A stretch of DNA of 64,000 nt from Akkermansia muciniphila (lineage in GTDB: Bacteria > Pseudomonadota > Gammaproteobacteria > Burkholderiales > Burkholderiaceae_C). The DNA lies in assembly GCA_943331105.2 (NCBI GenBank), contig CALQKH020000005.1:124001-188000 (forward strand), written 5' to 3'. Shown here piece by piece: positions 11,724-19,133 of the stretch. Numbering within the stretch: the first letter of the stretch is position 1; every line of letters starts with the position of its first letter. The translations under genes were made by a program, and so were the position numbers. The notes beneath the pieces are model-generated. The model made no database searches. It was given only the letters and a program-made list of their open reading frames with translations, and had not been told where the DNA came from.

Positions 11724-12590
11724 CTAGTTCTTCCCGGCCGTCTGCAAAGCGTATATGCCTGAATATCCCGCCGAGAAATCCGGCGGTAATTCAATGATTC
11801 CAGTTTCCACGCGTGCATGAGTAGCCGGCTCGCCCCTGACCATCTGGTTGCGATGGATGCTGTCTACAACGGGTGCGGTATAGGCGAATGAGTCAGCAGC
11901 GGCGTACTGAATGATGTAGGTCGTGCGCAAGGTGTCCGAGCGATTTTGACTGGAGCCGTGCACTGCGAGGCCGTGATGTGCCACCACATCTCCCACATCC
12001 AGCTCATTGTCGACTACGTTCTCAAAGTCTTCCCGCGTCATCGTGTGGTTGCAATTGAGTTTATAGATGCCGTTTTCCCAATGACTGCGCGGCCCCAACT
12101 TGTGGCTGCCGGGGATCGTCTGAAGGCAGCCATTGATGGCGCGGGACGGATTCAAAGGTACGCTCAGAGCGACAAGATTGGTGTTGGTGTGAGGAAACAC
12201 CGGCCAGTCCTGATGCCAGCCAATCTCTGCACCTCCATGAGGCAGTTTGAAATTGATCTTCGAGTGGTAAAACTTGACCGCTCCACCAAGCAGGTCTGCG
12301 GCGATGTCACCCAGGATCGAATCGAAAGCGGCTTCAACATACACCGAATCTAGTTCGGTTGGGCTGGAGATACGCCTGATACGTGGCGCAAGGGCGGTAT
12401 GCGCAGGCTCTAGGTCGTAATGTTTTGACTTTTGCTGGAGTGATCGGCCCTCATCGTACAGTCGCTCAGTGGTCGCGATCAGCCTCGCAAGCAATTTGGG
12501 ATCAAGTACCTGACGGAGATTGAGATAACCCGTATCGCGGTAGTCCCCGATCTGCTCAAGGGAAAGGATGCGTTGATGGCGGGTATTCAT
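11724..12590 (-). CDS. Phytanoyl-CoA dioxygenase (PhyH) family protein, first of two
   Basis: A 288-residue Fe(II)/2-oxoglutarate oxygenase-like protein. The metal site is indicated by GWHQDWPVF (His-x-Asp) and the distal His in VAHHGLAVHGS; the 2-oxoglutarate-binding Arg is probably in DTLRTTYIIQY. PhyH-family enzymes hydroxylate lipid-like or small natural products. Its start overlaps the stop of the next gene upstream (12587-12590, ATGA), so the two are coupled and may form a heteromer or act in sequence. Substrate unknown. Confidence 0.88.
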   Translation of the reverse strand: MNTRHQRILSLEQIGDYRDTGYLNLRQVLDPKLLARLIATTERLYDEGRSLQQKSKHYDLEPAHTALAPRIRRISSPTELDSVYVEAAFDSILGDIAADLLGGAVKFYHSKINFKLPHGGAEIGWHQDWPVFPHTNTNLVALSVPLNPSRAINGCLQTIPGSHKLGPRSHWENGIYKLNCNHTMTREDFENVVDNELDVGDVVAHHGLAVHGSSQNRSDTLRTTYIIQYAAADSFAYTAPVVDSIHRNQMVRGEPATHARVETGIIELPPDFSAGYSGIYALQTAGKN

Positions 12591-13405
12591 CTGGCTTCCT
12601 GCGTCGAGCTTGTAAGCGGGAAAATATGGTCGCTTCCCTTGATGAGTGGTTTTGTATTGGTTGACCGTACGTAGTCAGGACGTGGGTTGGGAACGTCGTT
12701 GCACCGGTTTGATACCGGGTTGTAGACCACATAAATCGCCCAACGATTGTGCTGGGACAAGTTATGCCCCGAGGCGTGCAGAATATTGCAGTCAAAGAAC
12801 ACCACGGTGCCGGGCTTGCCAGTGATCGCCACCGGTGCGGGGCTGCGAGCCATGATTTCTAGCAGCTTGTCCTTCGGCGTCACATAAAACTTGTAGCCCG
12901 TAGCGTCGTTGAATTCTGGCTCTAGATTGCCCTCTTTGTGGCTGCCCGGAATGAAGTACAAGCACCCGTTCATTTCTGTTGGCTCGTCCAGCATGACCAA
13001 CGCTGTAGTTGGACGTGCCTCAGGCATGCCATCTCGCTTCCAAGTTCCGTAGTCCTGGTGCCACGCCCACACCGAACCGTCAATGGCGGTCTTCAAATTG
13101 CATTTGGTGTGATGGATGTAGAGCTCCTGCTCGGAAAGCAGATCCTGTGCGGGCTCGAGCATACGTGAAGTACGCGAGACGGCATGAAACACCGGTGAAC
13201 CTGTAGGGCCGTCTTGCTCGTGGACCTGATAGATAGTTTTGGCAATATTGCTTCCCTTTTCCCGCACCAAGTGATCGGTGTCGATCACTTGAATTCGCTC
13301 AAGCTCGGCCCTCATGGCCGCTACTTCAGGGGCAGAAAAAAGGCCATCAAGGGTGAGAAATCCATCACGGCGGTAGGTTTCGATCTGCAGATGGGTGAGG
13401 CGCAC
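12587..13405 (-). CDS. Phytanoyl-CoA dioxygenase (PhyH) family protein, second of two
   Basis: A 272-residue PhyH-like oxygenase. Metal ligands appear in WAWHQDYGTW and in CNILHASGHNLS, with the Arg in NRWAIYVVYN. The start is decided by a very good ribosome site: AAGGAG at 13413-13418, seven bases before a GTG at 13405; the ATG at 13432 lies upstream of that site and would be unused. It is paralogous in architecture to the downstream gene but only distantly similar. A GntR-type operator lies just upstream. Confidence 0.87.
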   Translation of the reverse strand: MRLTHLQIETYRRDGFLTLDGLFSAPEVAAMRAELERIQVIDTDHLVREKGSNIAKTIYQVHEQDGPTGSPVFHAVSRTSRMLEPAQDLLSEQELYIHHTKCNLKTAIDGSVWAWHQDYGTWKRDGMPEARPTTALVMLDEPTEMNGCLYFIPGSHKEGNLEPEFNDATGYKFYVTPKDKLLEIMARSPAPVAITGKPGTVVFFDCNILHASGHNLSQHNRWAIYVVYNPVSNRCNDVPNPRPDYVRSTNTKPLIKGSDHIFPLTSSTQEAR

Positions 13406-13440
13406 TGGCAAACTCCTTAAACAGGAGTTCATGGTATGTG

Positions 13441-13454
13441 ACTGGTATGCCAGT
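13441..13454. promoter_or_regulatory. Inverted repeat, probable GntR (FCD) operator
   Basis: ACTGGTATGCCAGT is a 5-bp arm, 4-base spacer dyad in the 51-base gap between the gntR stop and the PhyH start. Its core TGGTATGCCA fits the TGGT-N-ACCA-like sites typical of FadR-subfamily regulators. Confidence 0.65.
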
Positions 13455-13456
13455 TG

Positions 13457-14149
13457 TCAAGTGCGGGTAATCAGGGTCCTGTGGGCGAAACCGAAAAGAT
13501 CATCAATCAACCGATCACTTGCCTCGGCAGCCTTGTCAGATTTGCCGGAGGCCATCGCACGTGCAAGGGCCACGTGCAGACGCAGTGTCGCGTTGACTTG
13601 ATCATGGTGATGGTAGAACCAGAAACGCCGTGAGGCCGAGTGCAGAGCGGACACGGCCGCAGCAGCCACAATGTTCCGAGCGCTGTGTGCTGACTGCCTG
13701 TTCATTTCATTGTCCCATTTCAGGAATGCTACAAGGTCATCAGACTTCACAGCAGTCTCCATGTTCTGAGCAATGGCGGCCATGGTCTCGCGCTCTGCCA
13801 GAGTGGCACGCGTAGCTGCAGATCGAGCAATAAGGCGGTCGAGTTCGCGCCGTGTCTCTAGGATTTGGAGTTGATGACCCACGTCGATGGCGGTGACCAC
13901 CACACCGCGACGGGGCAAGATCTGAACAAGATGTTCGCGCGCCAGACGCTGCAAGGCTTCACGGATCGGCGTATGCCCAATGCCGATGCGTTCGCTGAGC
14001 ATGGCCTCAGACACCACGCTGCCCGGCGCGAGTTCAAGAGTCACGATCATCTCTTCAATGAGGCGATAAGCTTCCTCGTTGAGTGAGGGCGGCACCTGGC
14101 TAGGAGTAGGCGATTTCGAGAGTACGCGAGGTCGACTGGTCATAATCAA
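13457..14149 (-). CDS. GntR family regulator, FadR/FCD subfamily
   Basis: A 230-residue regulator. The winged helix-turn-helix occupies about residues 25-90 (AMLSERIGIGHTPIREALQRLAREHLVQ, RRGVVV wing). An all-helical FCD ligand domain follows with metal-ligand-type residues in KWDNEMNRQ and LRLHVALARA. It reads into the PhyH pair with a 51-base gap, so it likely controls that pair and itself. The N-terminal 20 residues are polar and non-conserved, so a start slightly downstream is possible. Confidence 0.9.
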   Translation of the reverse strand: MIMTSRPRVLSKSPTPSQVPPSLNEEAYRLIEEMIVTLELAPGSVVSEAMLSERIGIGHTPIREALQRLAREHLVQILPRRGVVVTAIDVGHQLQILETRRELDRLIARSAATRATLAERETMAAIAQNMETAVKSDDLVAFLKWDNEMNRQSAHSARNIVAAAAVSALHSASRRFWFYHHHDQVNATLRLHVALARAMASGKSDKAAEASDRLIDDLFGFAHRTLITRT

Positions 14150-14240
14150 TATGGTGCCACAAGAAAATCCCCGACACTACAACTCACGAGGCATTTAGGA
14201 TGGTGGCACGACCGCTTTGAGTCAGTATTAGCCATCTCGC

Positions 14241-14408
14241 CAATATAAAAGGATCGTCATCACCTCGAAGCGATCCAGAGCTTTGCAACTGTCAGCTGAT
14301 CAGATTAAACCGGTCAGCGGACGAATCAGTGACTACTGAGTTCGAGTGCCTGCTTCTGAGTTGAAGCCAAGAAGTTACTGTCGGATACGACCGACCGCTA
14401 TCGCTGCC
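14241..14408. repeat. Right copy of ~165-bp imperfect direct repeat
   Basis: Matches 11225-11391 in the same orientation, with several exact blocks of 10-20 bases and small gaps. Together the copies frame 11.4-14.2 kb, the PhyH/GntR cassette. Confidence 0.75.
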
Positions 14409-14458
14409 AAGCGGCCATTCGGGGCCGTTCTCATTCCCATCGGCGCTAGACTGCTTCC

Positions 14459-14779
14459 GTGTGCACTAATTTCACGCCAACAAAGCGCGCCCAGTGGGTC
14501 AAGGAGAAACTGGGGGTAGACCTGCCTTCGGGCTACCCCGATGAGTCCTACCCAGGCTTCGCTGCCCCAGTCGTGGTGAAAAGCCACCAGTCAAGTCGAG
14601 TCGCCTGCGGTTTGGCCAGGTTCGGGTTGATTCCTTCGTGGGCCAAAGACGACAAGATCTCACGCCACACTTACAACGCTCGCAGCGAAACAGTCGCAGA
14701 AAAACCCAGCTATCGCAACGGTTGGCGACTTCGACAGTTTGGACTGGTACTCAATTCCCATGGTTTGAACCGTCTATAA
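14459..14779 (+). pseudogene. SOS-response-associated peptidase (SRAP/YedK) fragment
   Basis: The first ~95 residues match the start of the SRAP/HMCES family: catalytic Cys2 directly after the initiator (MCTNFTP), then FGLIPSWAKDD and TYNARSETVAEKPSYRNGW. Similarity stops abruptly near 14745 (after FGLVLN) and a stop follows at 14777. A full protein is about 220 residues and needs the later active-site His region, so this copy is truncated and probably inactive. GTG start. Confidence 0.8.
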
Positions 14780-14840
14780 AACATCAAAGAAAGTTTTTGC
14801 GCCTACGGAGCGCCAATCTTTGCGCCTATGGCGGCGGGCA

Positions 14841-14876
14841 AAAAAAAATCAAGCACCGCTAAGTGCTTGATTTTTA
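14841..14876 (-). terminator. Rho-independent terminator of tRNA-Leu
   Basis: A perfect 11-bp stem (14846-14856 with 14863-14873) and 6-base loop, with A-rich sequence on the left and T-rich on the right, so it can work in both directions. It lies immediately downstream of the minus-strand tRNA-Leu. Confidence 0.85.
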
Positions 14877-14879
14877 AAG

Positions 14880-14964
14880 TGGTGCCCGGGGCCGGACTCG
14901 AACCGGCACGCCTTGCGGCGGGGGATTTTGAGTCCCCTGAGTCTACCAATTTCACCACCCGGGC
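14880..14964 (-). tRNA. tRNA-Leu(CAA)
   Basis: An 85-base cloverleaf on the minus strand with encoded CCA, 7-bp acceptor stem GCCCGGG, a class II variable arm, TTCGAGTCC in the T arm and loop CTCAAAA giving anticodon CAA. The 5' half and upstream flank are duplicated at 19008-19064, indicating that a mobile element integrated at the anticodon loop. Confidence 0.95.
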
Positions 14965-14982
14965 GGTATTTGTGAAGACGCA
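14926..14982. repeat. Attachment-site repeat, left
   Basis: 57 bases identical to 19008-19064. It starts exactly at the anticodon loop of tRNA-Leu and extends through the tRNA 5' end into the upstream flank. Confidence 0.85.
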
Positions 14983-15071
14983 GATTATGGCATATTTTTG
15001 ACGCTTTTGGCTCCGCGTCCGGGGCTGGTTGTCAAATGATTTTGGCTTGGGTATGGGGCGAGCTTTGGTAA

Positions 15072-15623
15072 GCGTGGCACTTTCATGCCACCAAATATCG
15101 TGACGCACAGATAGCACGCGGGTTGAACCCCATATCCGTTCGCAAGCACTTTGCCACGCTGAATTCCATGCTGAACTTGTCATTCAGGCATCTTGACATT
15201 GATCGCTTGAGTCCTTTTCGTGGTTTGCACATACCGGGGGAGGGCGAGGTCGAACGCTACATGCGAAAGATCACTCCCGAATTGCTGCAGTCGGTCAAGA
15301 GTCACTTGCTCGTCCGCAGAACACCGAACAAGCTGCTGGCATTGGTTCAGTTGAACACGGGATTCCGCCTGTCTTAGCCCTTGTTTGCAAGGCGTGAGGA
15401 TCTGGTGCTTGAGCATGACATTCCGCATTTGTGGATTCGCAGGAACAGTCTTTCCGACAGAAAAACCAAGTCCAGCATCCGTGCAGTGCCGCTTGTGGGG
15501 GTGTCGTTGCAGGCGGCAAAGGAGCTGCATCACCTGTCTGTGCTGGCCAAACAACGAGTTAGAGGGAATGCTGTATCTCATTTTCGCCTTTCGATAAACA
15601 AGGCTACTGCACATGAAATATAA
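15072..15623 (+). pseudogene. Tyrosine recombinase/integrase remnant
   Basis: The frame from 15072 reads like the middle of a phage-type integrase: RGLNPISVRKHFATLNSMLN, SPFRGL, ERYMRKITPELL, then LLALVQLNTGFRLS. An in-frame TAG at 15375-15377 replaces the Glu expected after TGFRLS, and the same frame continues RREDLVLEHDIPHLWIRRN, RKTKSSIRAVPLVGVSL. The N-terminal arm-binding part and the C-terminal catalytic part with His-x-x-Arg and Tyr are missing. It is adjacent to the tRNA-Leu attachment repeat, as integrases usually are. Confidence 0.8.
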
Positions 15624-15680
15624 AAGAGTGATGATCTTTATGGTGACTATTTTTAATTCCAAAGTTAAAAGAAGTTTTGC
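15618..15680 (+). repeat. Degenerate duplicate of the tetR 5' region
   Basis: ATATAAAAGAGTGA (15618-15631) recurs at 15767-15780, and CCAAAGTTAAAAGAA (from about 15658) recurs in the first codons of tetR (from 15808). The copies are offset by about 149 bases. In the upstream copy the ATG has become ATT, so it is a dead duplicate of the tetR leader and start. Confidence 0.7.
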
Positions 15681-15804
15681 TTTTAGCTGAAGTCACTTGG
15701 TTTTGGCCGGCTCACAACCACTTGGATAGGCACTTTTTCAAGGGCTTTTGCATTTGAAAAGTACCCATATAAAAGAGTGAAATTTTTTTTAGGGAGTGCG
15801 TTTA

Positions 15805-16389
15805 ATGCCAAAGTTAAAAGAAACTGTCTTTTTGGAAAAGCGCCAACACATATTGATGTGTGCAAGACAGGTCTTTGCGCTGCATGGTTATGAAGCCACA
15901 ACCATCAAAGACATCTTGATCGCCAGTGGGATCTCCAATGGGGCTCTTTTCGTTTATTTCAAAAGCAAGAGAGAGATTTTGTTGGCCATCGTTGATGAGA
16001 ACCTGGGTTTGTTTTGTAAGCGAATTGATGAGATCGCAGATTCATCGCATGAGATGGAGCGTGAAGAGGCTTTTGTGATGTTGTTGGATTTGGTGCGGCA
16101 AATTTCATTGGGTGCAGGACGTGCGATGAGTCTGCACGTATGGAGTGCGGCCATGGTGGACGAAGTGATCAAGGCACATTTGCAGCTGCACTTCCAGCAC
16201 ATTCTTCGTGCGATTACCCACCTGCTGGCCAACTTACATGAAGAAGGCAAGTTGGCGAAATCGGTCAAGGTGAATAAAGCTGCACATGGTCTTTTTGCTT
16301 TCTTTATTCCTGGTTACATCATCCAGTTGCTTTTTTTCTCAGCGATGGAGCCACGTGCTTACATGGATGCACATCGGGACTTGTGGTGA
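15805..16389 (+). CDS. TetR family transcriptional regulator
   Basis: A 194-residue repressor. The N-terminal helix-turn-helix is typical: KRQHILMCARQVFALHGYEA, TTIKDILIASGISNGALFVYFKSKREIL, followed by a helical ligand domain. The ATG at 15805 is preferred over the GTG at 15796 because AGGGAG ends eight bases before it. A perfect 14-bp palindrome lies 141 bases after its stop, in front of the NHL lipoprotein gene, so it probably represses that gene. Low GC flanks suggest foreign origin. Confidence 0.9.
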   Translation: MPKLKETVFLEKRQHILMCARQVFALHGYEATTIKDILIASGISNGALFVYFKSKREILLAIVDENLGLFCKRIDEIADSSHEMEREEAFVMLLDLVRQISLGAGRAMSLHVWSAAMVDEVIKAHLQLHFQHILRAITHLLANLHEEGKLAKSVKVNKAAHGLFAFFIPGYIIQLLFFSAMEPRAYMDAHRDLW

Positions 16390-16529
16390 TGCTCCCCCTC
16401 GTTCAGAGATTCTTACCCATTCCGATTTTGCTAAAACCACTCTTTTAAGGCAGGTTCTAATCCTTAGAATATTTTATACAGTCAGGAAAACTTCCGAGCC
16501 ATTAAACGCTTTAGAAAGTCGTCATGAAC

Positions 16530-16543
16530 AGACCGATCGGTCT
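16530..16543. promoter_or_regulatory. Perfect TetR-type operator
   Basis: AGACCGATCGGTCT is a perfect 14-bp palindrome of the form bound by many TetR-family repressors. It abuts the expected -35 position for a TATAAC -10 at 16567-16572, 15 bases before the NHL gene start, so occupancy would block transcription. Confidence 0.8.
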
Positions 16544-16586
16544 TTTATGTGAATTGAACTTTTCTGTATAACTTGCGGATTCCATC

Positions 16587-18668
16587 ATGCGCTTATATAA
16601 ATTCTTGATTGTCTGTTTATCAAGTCTGTTGATTTCATGTGGTGGTAGTGGTGGCGCCAGTTCCTTTTCTTTCTTAAGCATTTTTGCCGGTAATCCGTAT
16701 GATGGGAATGCAGGTTTCGACGGTACCGGAACCGAAGCGAGGTTTAACAATCCATTTGGTGTCGCCACAGATGCTAGCGGGAATGTGTATGTGGCCGACA
16801 CCAGCAATCACACCATTCGTAAGATCACCCCGGCTGGTTTGGTCACAACCCTGGCGGGCACGGGGCGTGTATCAGGAAGTATCAATGGCACCGGCGGAGC
16901 AGCGGCGAGGTCCGATGGTAGTGTCGATGGCACCGGCGCCGCAGCGAGGTTTAACGCTCCCCTTGGTGTTGCCACCGATGTCAACGGCAATGTGTATGTG
17001 GCCGATACCAGCAATCACACTATTCGCAAGATAACCCCTGCTGGGGTGGTGACCACTTTAGCGGGCACTGCTGGTACGAGTGGAAGTGCCGACGGCACCG
17101 GCGCCGCAGCGAGTTTTTATTCACCTCGTTCTGTTGCCACCGATACCAGTGGCAATGTGTATGTGGCCGACAGCAGGAACCACACTATCCGCAAGATCAC
17201 ACCTGCTGGCGTGGTCACTACCTTGGCTGGCAGCGCGGGGAGTTGGGGCAGCGCAGACGGTACTGGAGCAGCAGCGAGGTTTGCGGTACCTGTTGCTGTT
17301 GCAACCGATGTCAGCGGCAATGTGTATTCGGCAGACTCTGATAGAGGTACTATCCGCAAGATCACCCCAGCTGGCGTGGTCACCACCCTTGCAGGCACAC
17401 CGGGTATTTATGGAAGCGCGGACGGCACTGGAGCAGCAGCTAGATTTTTCGGTTTAAGTGGTCTTGCAACCGATGCCAGTGGCAATGTGTATGTGGCCGA
17501 CTATTTAAACAACACCATCCGCAAAATCACCCCAACTGGCGTGGTGACCACTTTAGCGGGCACTGCTGGTACGAGTGGCAGTGCCGATGGCACCGGCTCC
17601 GCAGCTAGATTCGATAACCCTAGGGGTGTTGCCACAGATGCCGACGGTAATGTGTATGTAGCTGACAACTATAACGAAACCATTCGCAAGATCACCCCAG
17701 CAGGCGTGGTCACCACTTTGGCGGGTAAACGTATTGGTGCTGACGGCACTGGAGCCGAAGCGAGTTTTGATGCCCCACGTGGCGTTGCCACAGATGCTAG
17801 CGGTAATGTGTATGTGGCCGACTGGTACAACCACACCATCCGCAAGATCACCAAAGACGGTGTGGTCACCACCTTGGCTGGCACAGCGGGTGTGAGTGGT
17901 AGTGCCGATGGCACCGGATCCGAAGCGAGGTTCTTCTTACCCTATGGTGTCGCCACCGATGCCAGTGGCAATGTGTATGTGGGCGACTATTCAAACAACA
18001 CCATCCGTAAGATCACCCCATCTGGCGTGGTGACCACTTTAGCGGGCACTGCTGGTACGAGTGGAAGTGCCGATGGCACCGGCGCCGCAGCGAGGTTTAA
18101 CCTCCCCACTGGTGTTGCCACAGATGCCGACGGTAATGTGTATGTGGTCGACAGATCAAACCACACCATCCGCAAAATCACCCCAGCTGGCGTGGTGACC
18201 ACTTTAGCGGGCACTGCTGGTACGCGTGGAAGTGCCGACGGCACCGGCGCCGCAGCGAGGTTTAACGCTTCCAATGGTGTTGCCACCGATGTCAACGGCA
18301 ATGTGTATGTAGCCGACCAAGACAACTCCACCATTCGCAAGATCACCCCGGCTGGTGTGGTCACAACCTTGGCGGGCACTGCTGGTACGCGTGGAAGTGC
18401 CGACGGCACCGGCGCCGCAGCGAGTTTTTATTTCCCTCGTTTTGTTGCCACCGATACCAGTGGCAATGTGTATGTGACCGACACTGTCAACAGTACCATC
18501 CGCAAGATCACCCCGGCTGGTGTGGTCACCACCTTGGTGGGTACGGCAGGCCGTAAAGGCTTTCAACCCGGAGTGTTGCCTGGCGGTCTTTCGGAACCTT
18601 CGGGTATCGCAGTTCATGGTTCAAAAATTTACTTTTCAGACAAAAATGGCATTGGAGTGATCAATTAG
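16587..18668 (+). CDS. Secreted NHL/beta-propeller repeat lipoprotein
   Basis: A 693-residue protein with a lipoprotein signal peptide (MRLYKFLIVCLSSLLISCGG, lipobox LISC) and eleven tandem NHL-like blades, each ending NGNVYVAD-x-x-N-x-TIRKITPAGVVTTLAG. Most units are 55 residues (165 bases); unit 1 is longer (69, an internal duplication of the DGTGAAAR part) and unit 6 shorter (52). The DNA units are very similar to each other, implying recent expansion and possible length variation by recombination. Probably folds into one or two beta-propellers on the outside of a membrane. Controlled by the adjacent TetR operator. Function unknown; carbohydrate, protein or surface binding are possible. 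Confidence 0.88.
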   Translation: MRLYKFLIVCLSSLLISCGGSGGASSFSFLSIFAGNPYDGNAGFDGTGTEARFNNPFGVATDASGNVYVADTSNHTIRKITPAGLVTTLAGTGRVSGSINGTGGAAARSDGSVDGTGAAARFNAPLGVATDVNGNVYVADTSNHTIRKITPAGVVTTLAGTAGTSGSADGTGAAASFYSPRSVATDTSGNVYVADSRNHTIRKITPAGVVTTLAGSAGSWGSADGTGAAARFAVPVAVATDVSGNVYSADSDRGTIRKITPAGVVTTLAGTPGIYGSADGTGAAARFFGLSGLATDASGNVYVADYLNNTIRKITPTGVVTTLAGTAGTSGSADGTGSAARFDNPRGVATDADGNVYVADNYNETIRKITPAGVVTTLAGKRIGADGTGAEASFDAPRGVATDASGNVYVADWYNHTIRKITKDGVVTTLAGTAGVSGSADGTGSEARFFLPYGVATDASGNVYVGDYSNNTIRKITPSGVVTTLAGTAGTSGSADGTGAAARFNLPTGVATDADGNVYVVDRSNHTIRKITPAGVVTTLAGTAGTRGSADGTGAAARFNASNGVATDVNGNVYVADQDNSTIRKITPAGVVTTLAGTAGTRGSADGTGAAASFYFPRFVATDTSGNVYVTDTVNSTIRKITPAGVVTTLVGTAGRKGFQPGVLPGGLSEPSGIAVHGSKIYFSDKNGIGVIN

Positions 18669-18877
18669 ATGTGATGACGCTCCACCAAAACTGAAGATGT
18701 TTTCACTTCTGTGGTCCAATTTCTTTTCTCAATCAAACCAATCCCTGCCGTCACGAACTGAGATGTCCAAGGCCCGTGCAAGCAAGACTCTCAGAATGAG
18801 ACTTGCCCAGCCCAACGTCCAGAAACAGGACGTTCAAGCAGCTCAAACTTGCTGAAAATTTTGGGGAATTTAGCGAG

Positions 18878-18907
18878 TTTTTTCAGCGTGATTTTGTGCT
18901 GAAAAAA
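18878..18907. terminator. Bidirectional terminator-like hairpin
   Basis: TTTTTTCAGC at 18878-18887 pairs perfectly with GCTGAAAAAA at 18898-18907 across a 10-base loop. The A/T tails on both sides fit an intrinsic terminator. It is 210 bases after the NHL gene and inside the element; the remaining sequence from 18669 to 19007 has no credible gene. Confidence 0.55.
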
Positions 18908-19007
18908 TCGTGTGCTTTTGGCGTCAGCGTTCTACATTGCGTAGGACAATTTTTTGTCGCCTTGCTACAACCCGCATAAATTGTAGTGTTTACTAGGGCA
19001 TTCACTT

Positions 19008-19064
19008 TTTTGAGTCCCCTGAGTCTACCAATTTCACCACCCGGGCGGTATTTGTGAAGACGCA
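19008..19064. repeat. Attachment-site repeat, right (tRNA-Leu 5' half)
   Basis: A 57-base exact copy of 14926-14982. Bases 19008-19046 correspond to the anticodon loop through the 5' end of tRNA-Leu; the rest is its original upstream flank. No 3' half follows, so it is not a functional tRNA. Confidence 0.85.
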
Positions 19065-19133
19065 AACTATGGCATTTTTTGAGGCGAATTTTGCTGGTCT
19101 GGTTGGCGTTCTTTAAAAGATGTTCACGCGGAC

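Larger units (their letters stand above)
14926..19007. mobile_element. 4.1-kb integrated element remnant in tRNA-Leu
   Basis: The segment runs between two identical 57-base repeats of the tRNA-Leu 5' half plus upstream flank (14926-14982 and 19008-19064). It contains a broken tyrosine integrase, a tetR gene with operator and an NHL-repeat lipoprotein. The functional tRNA keeps its 3' half from the chromosome and has a 5' half supplied by the element copy. The lack of an intact integrase means it cannot move on its own. Confidence 0.75.

Noticed and set aside
15180-15662. Minus-strand open frame opposite the integrase remnant
   Set aside because: It has no recognisable motif while the plus strand shows integrase homology.
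16587-18668. CRISPR-like array
   Set aside because: The 165-base periodicity encodes protein blades; units have no short spacers of constant size.
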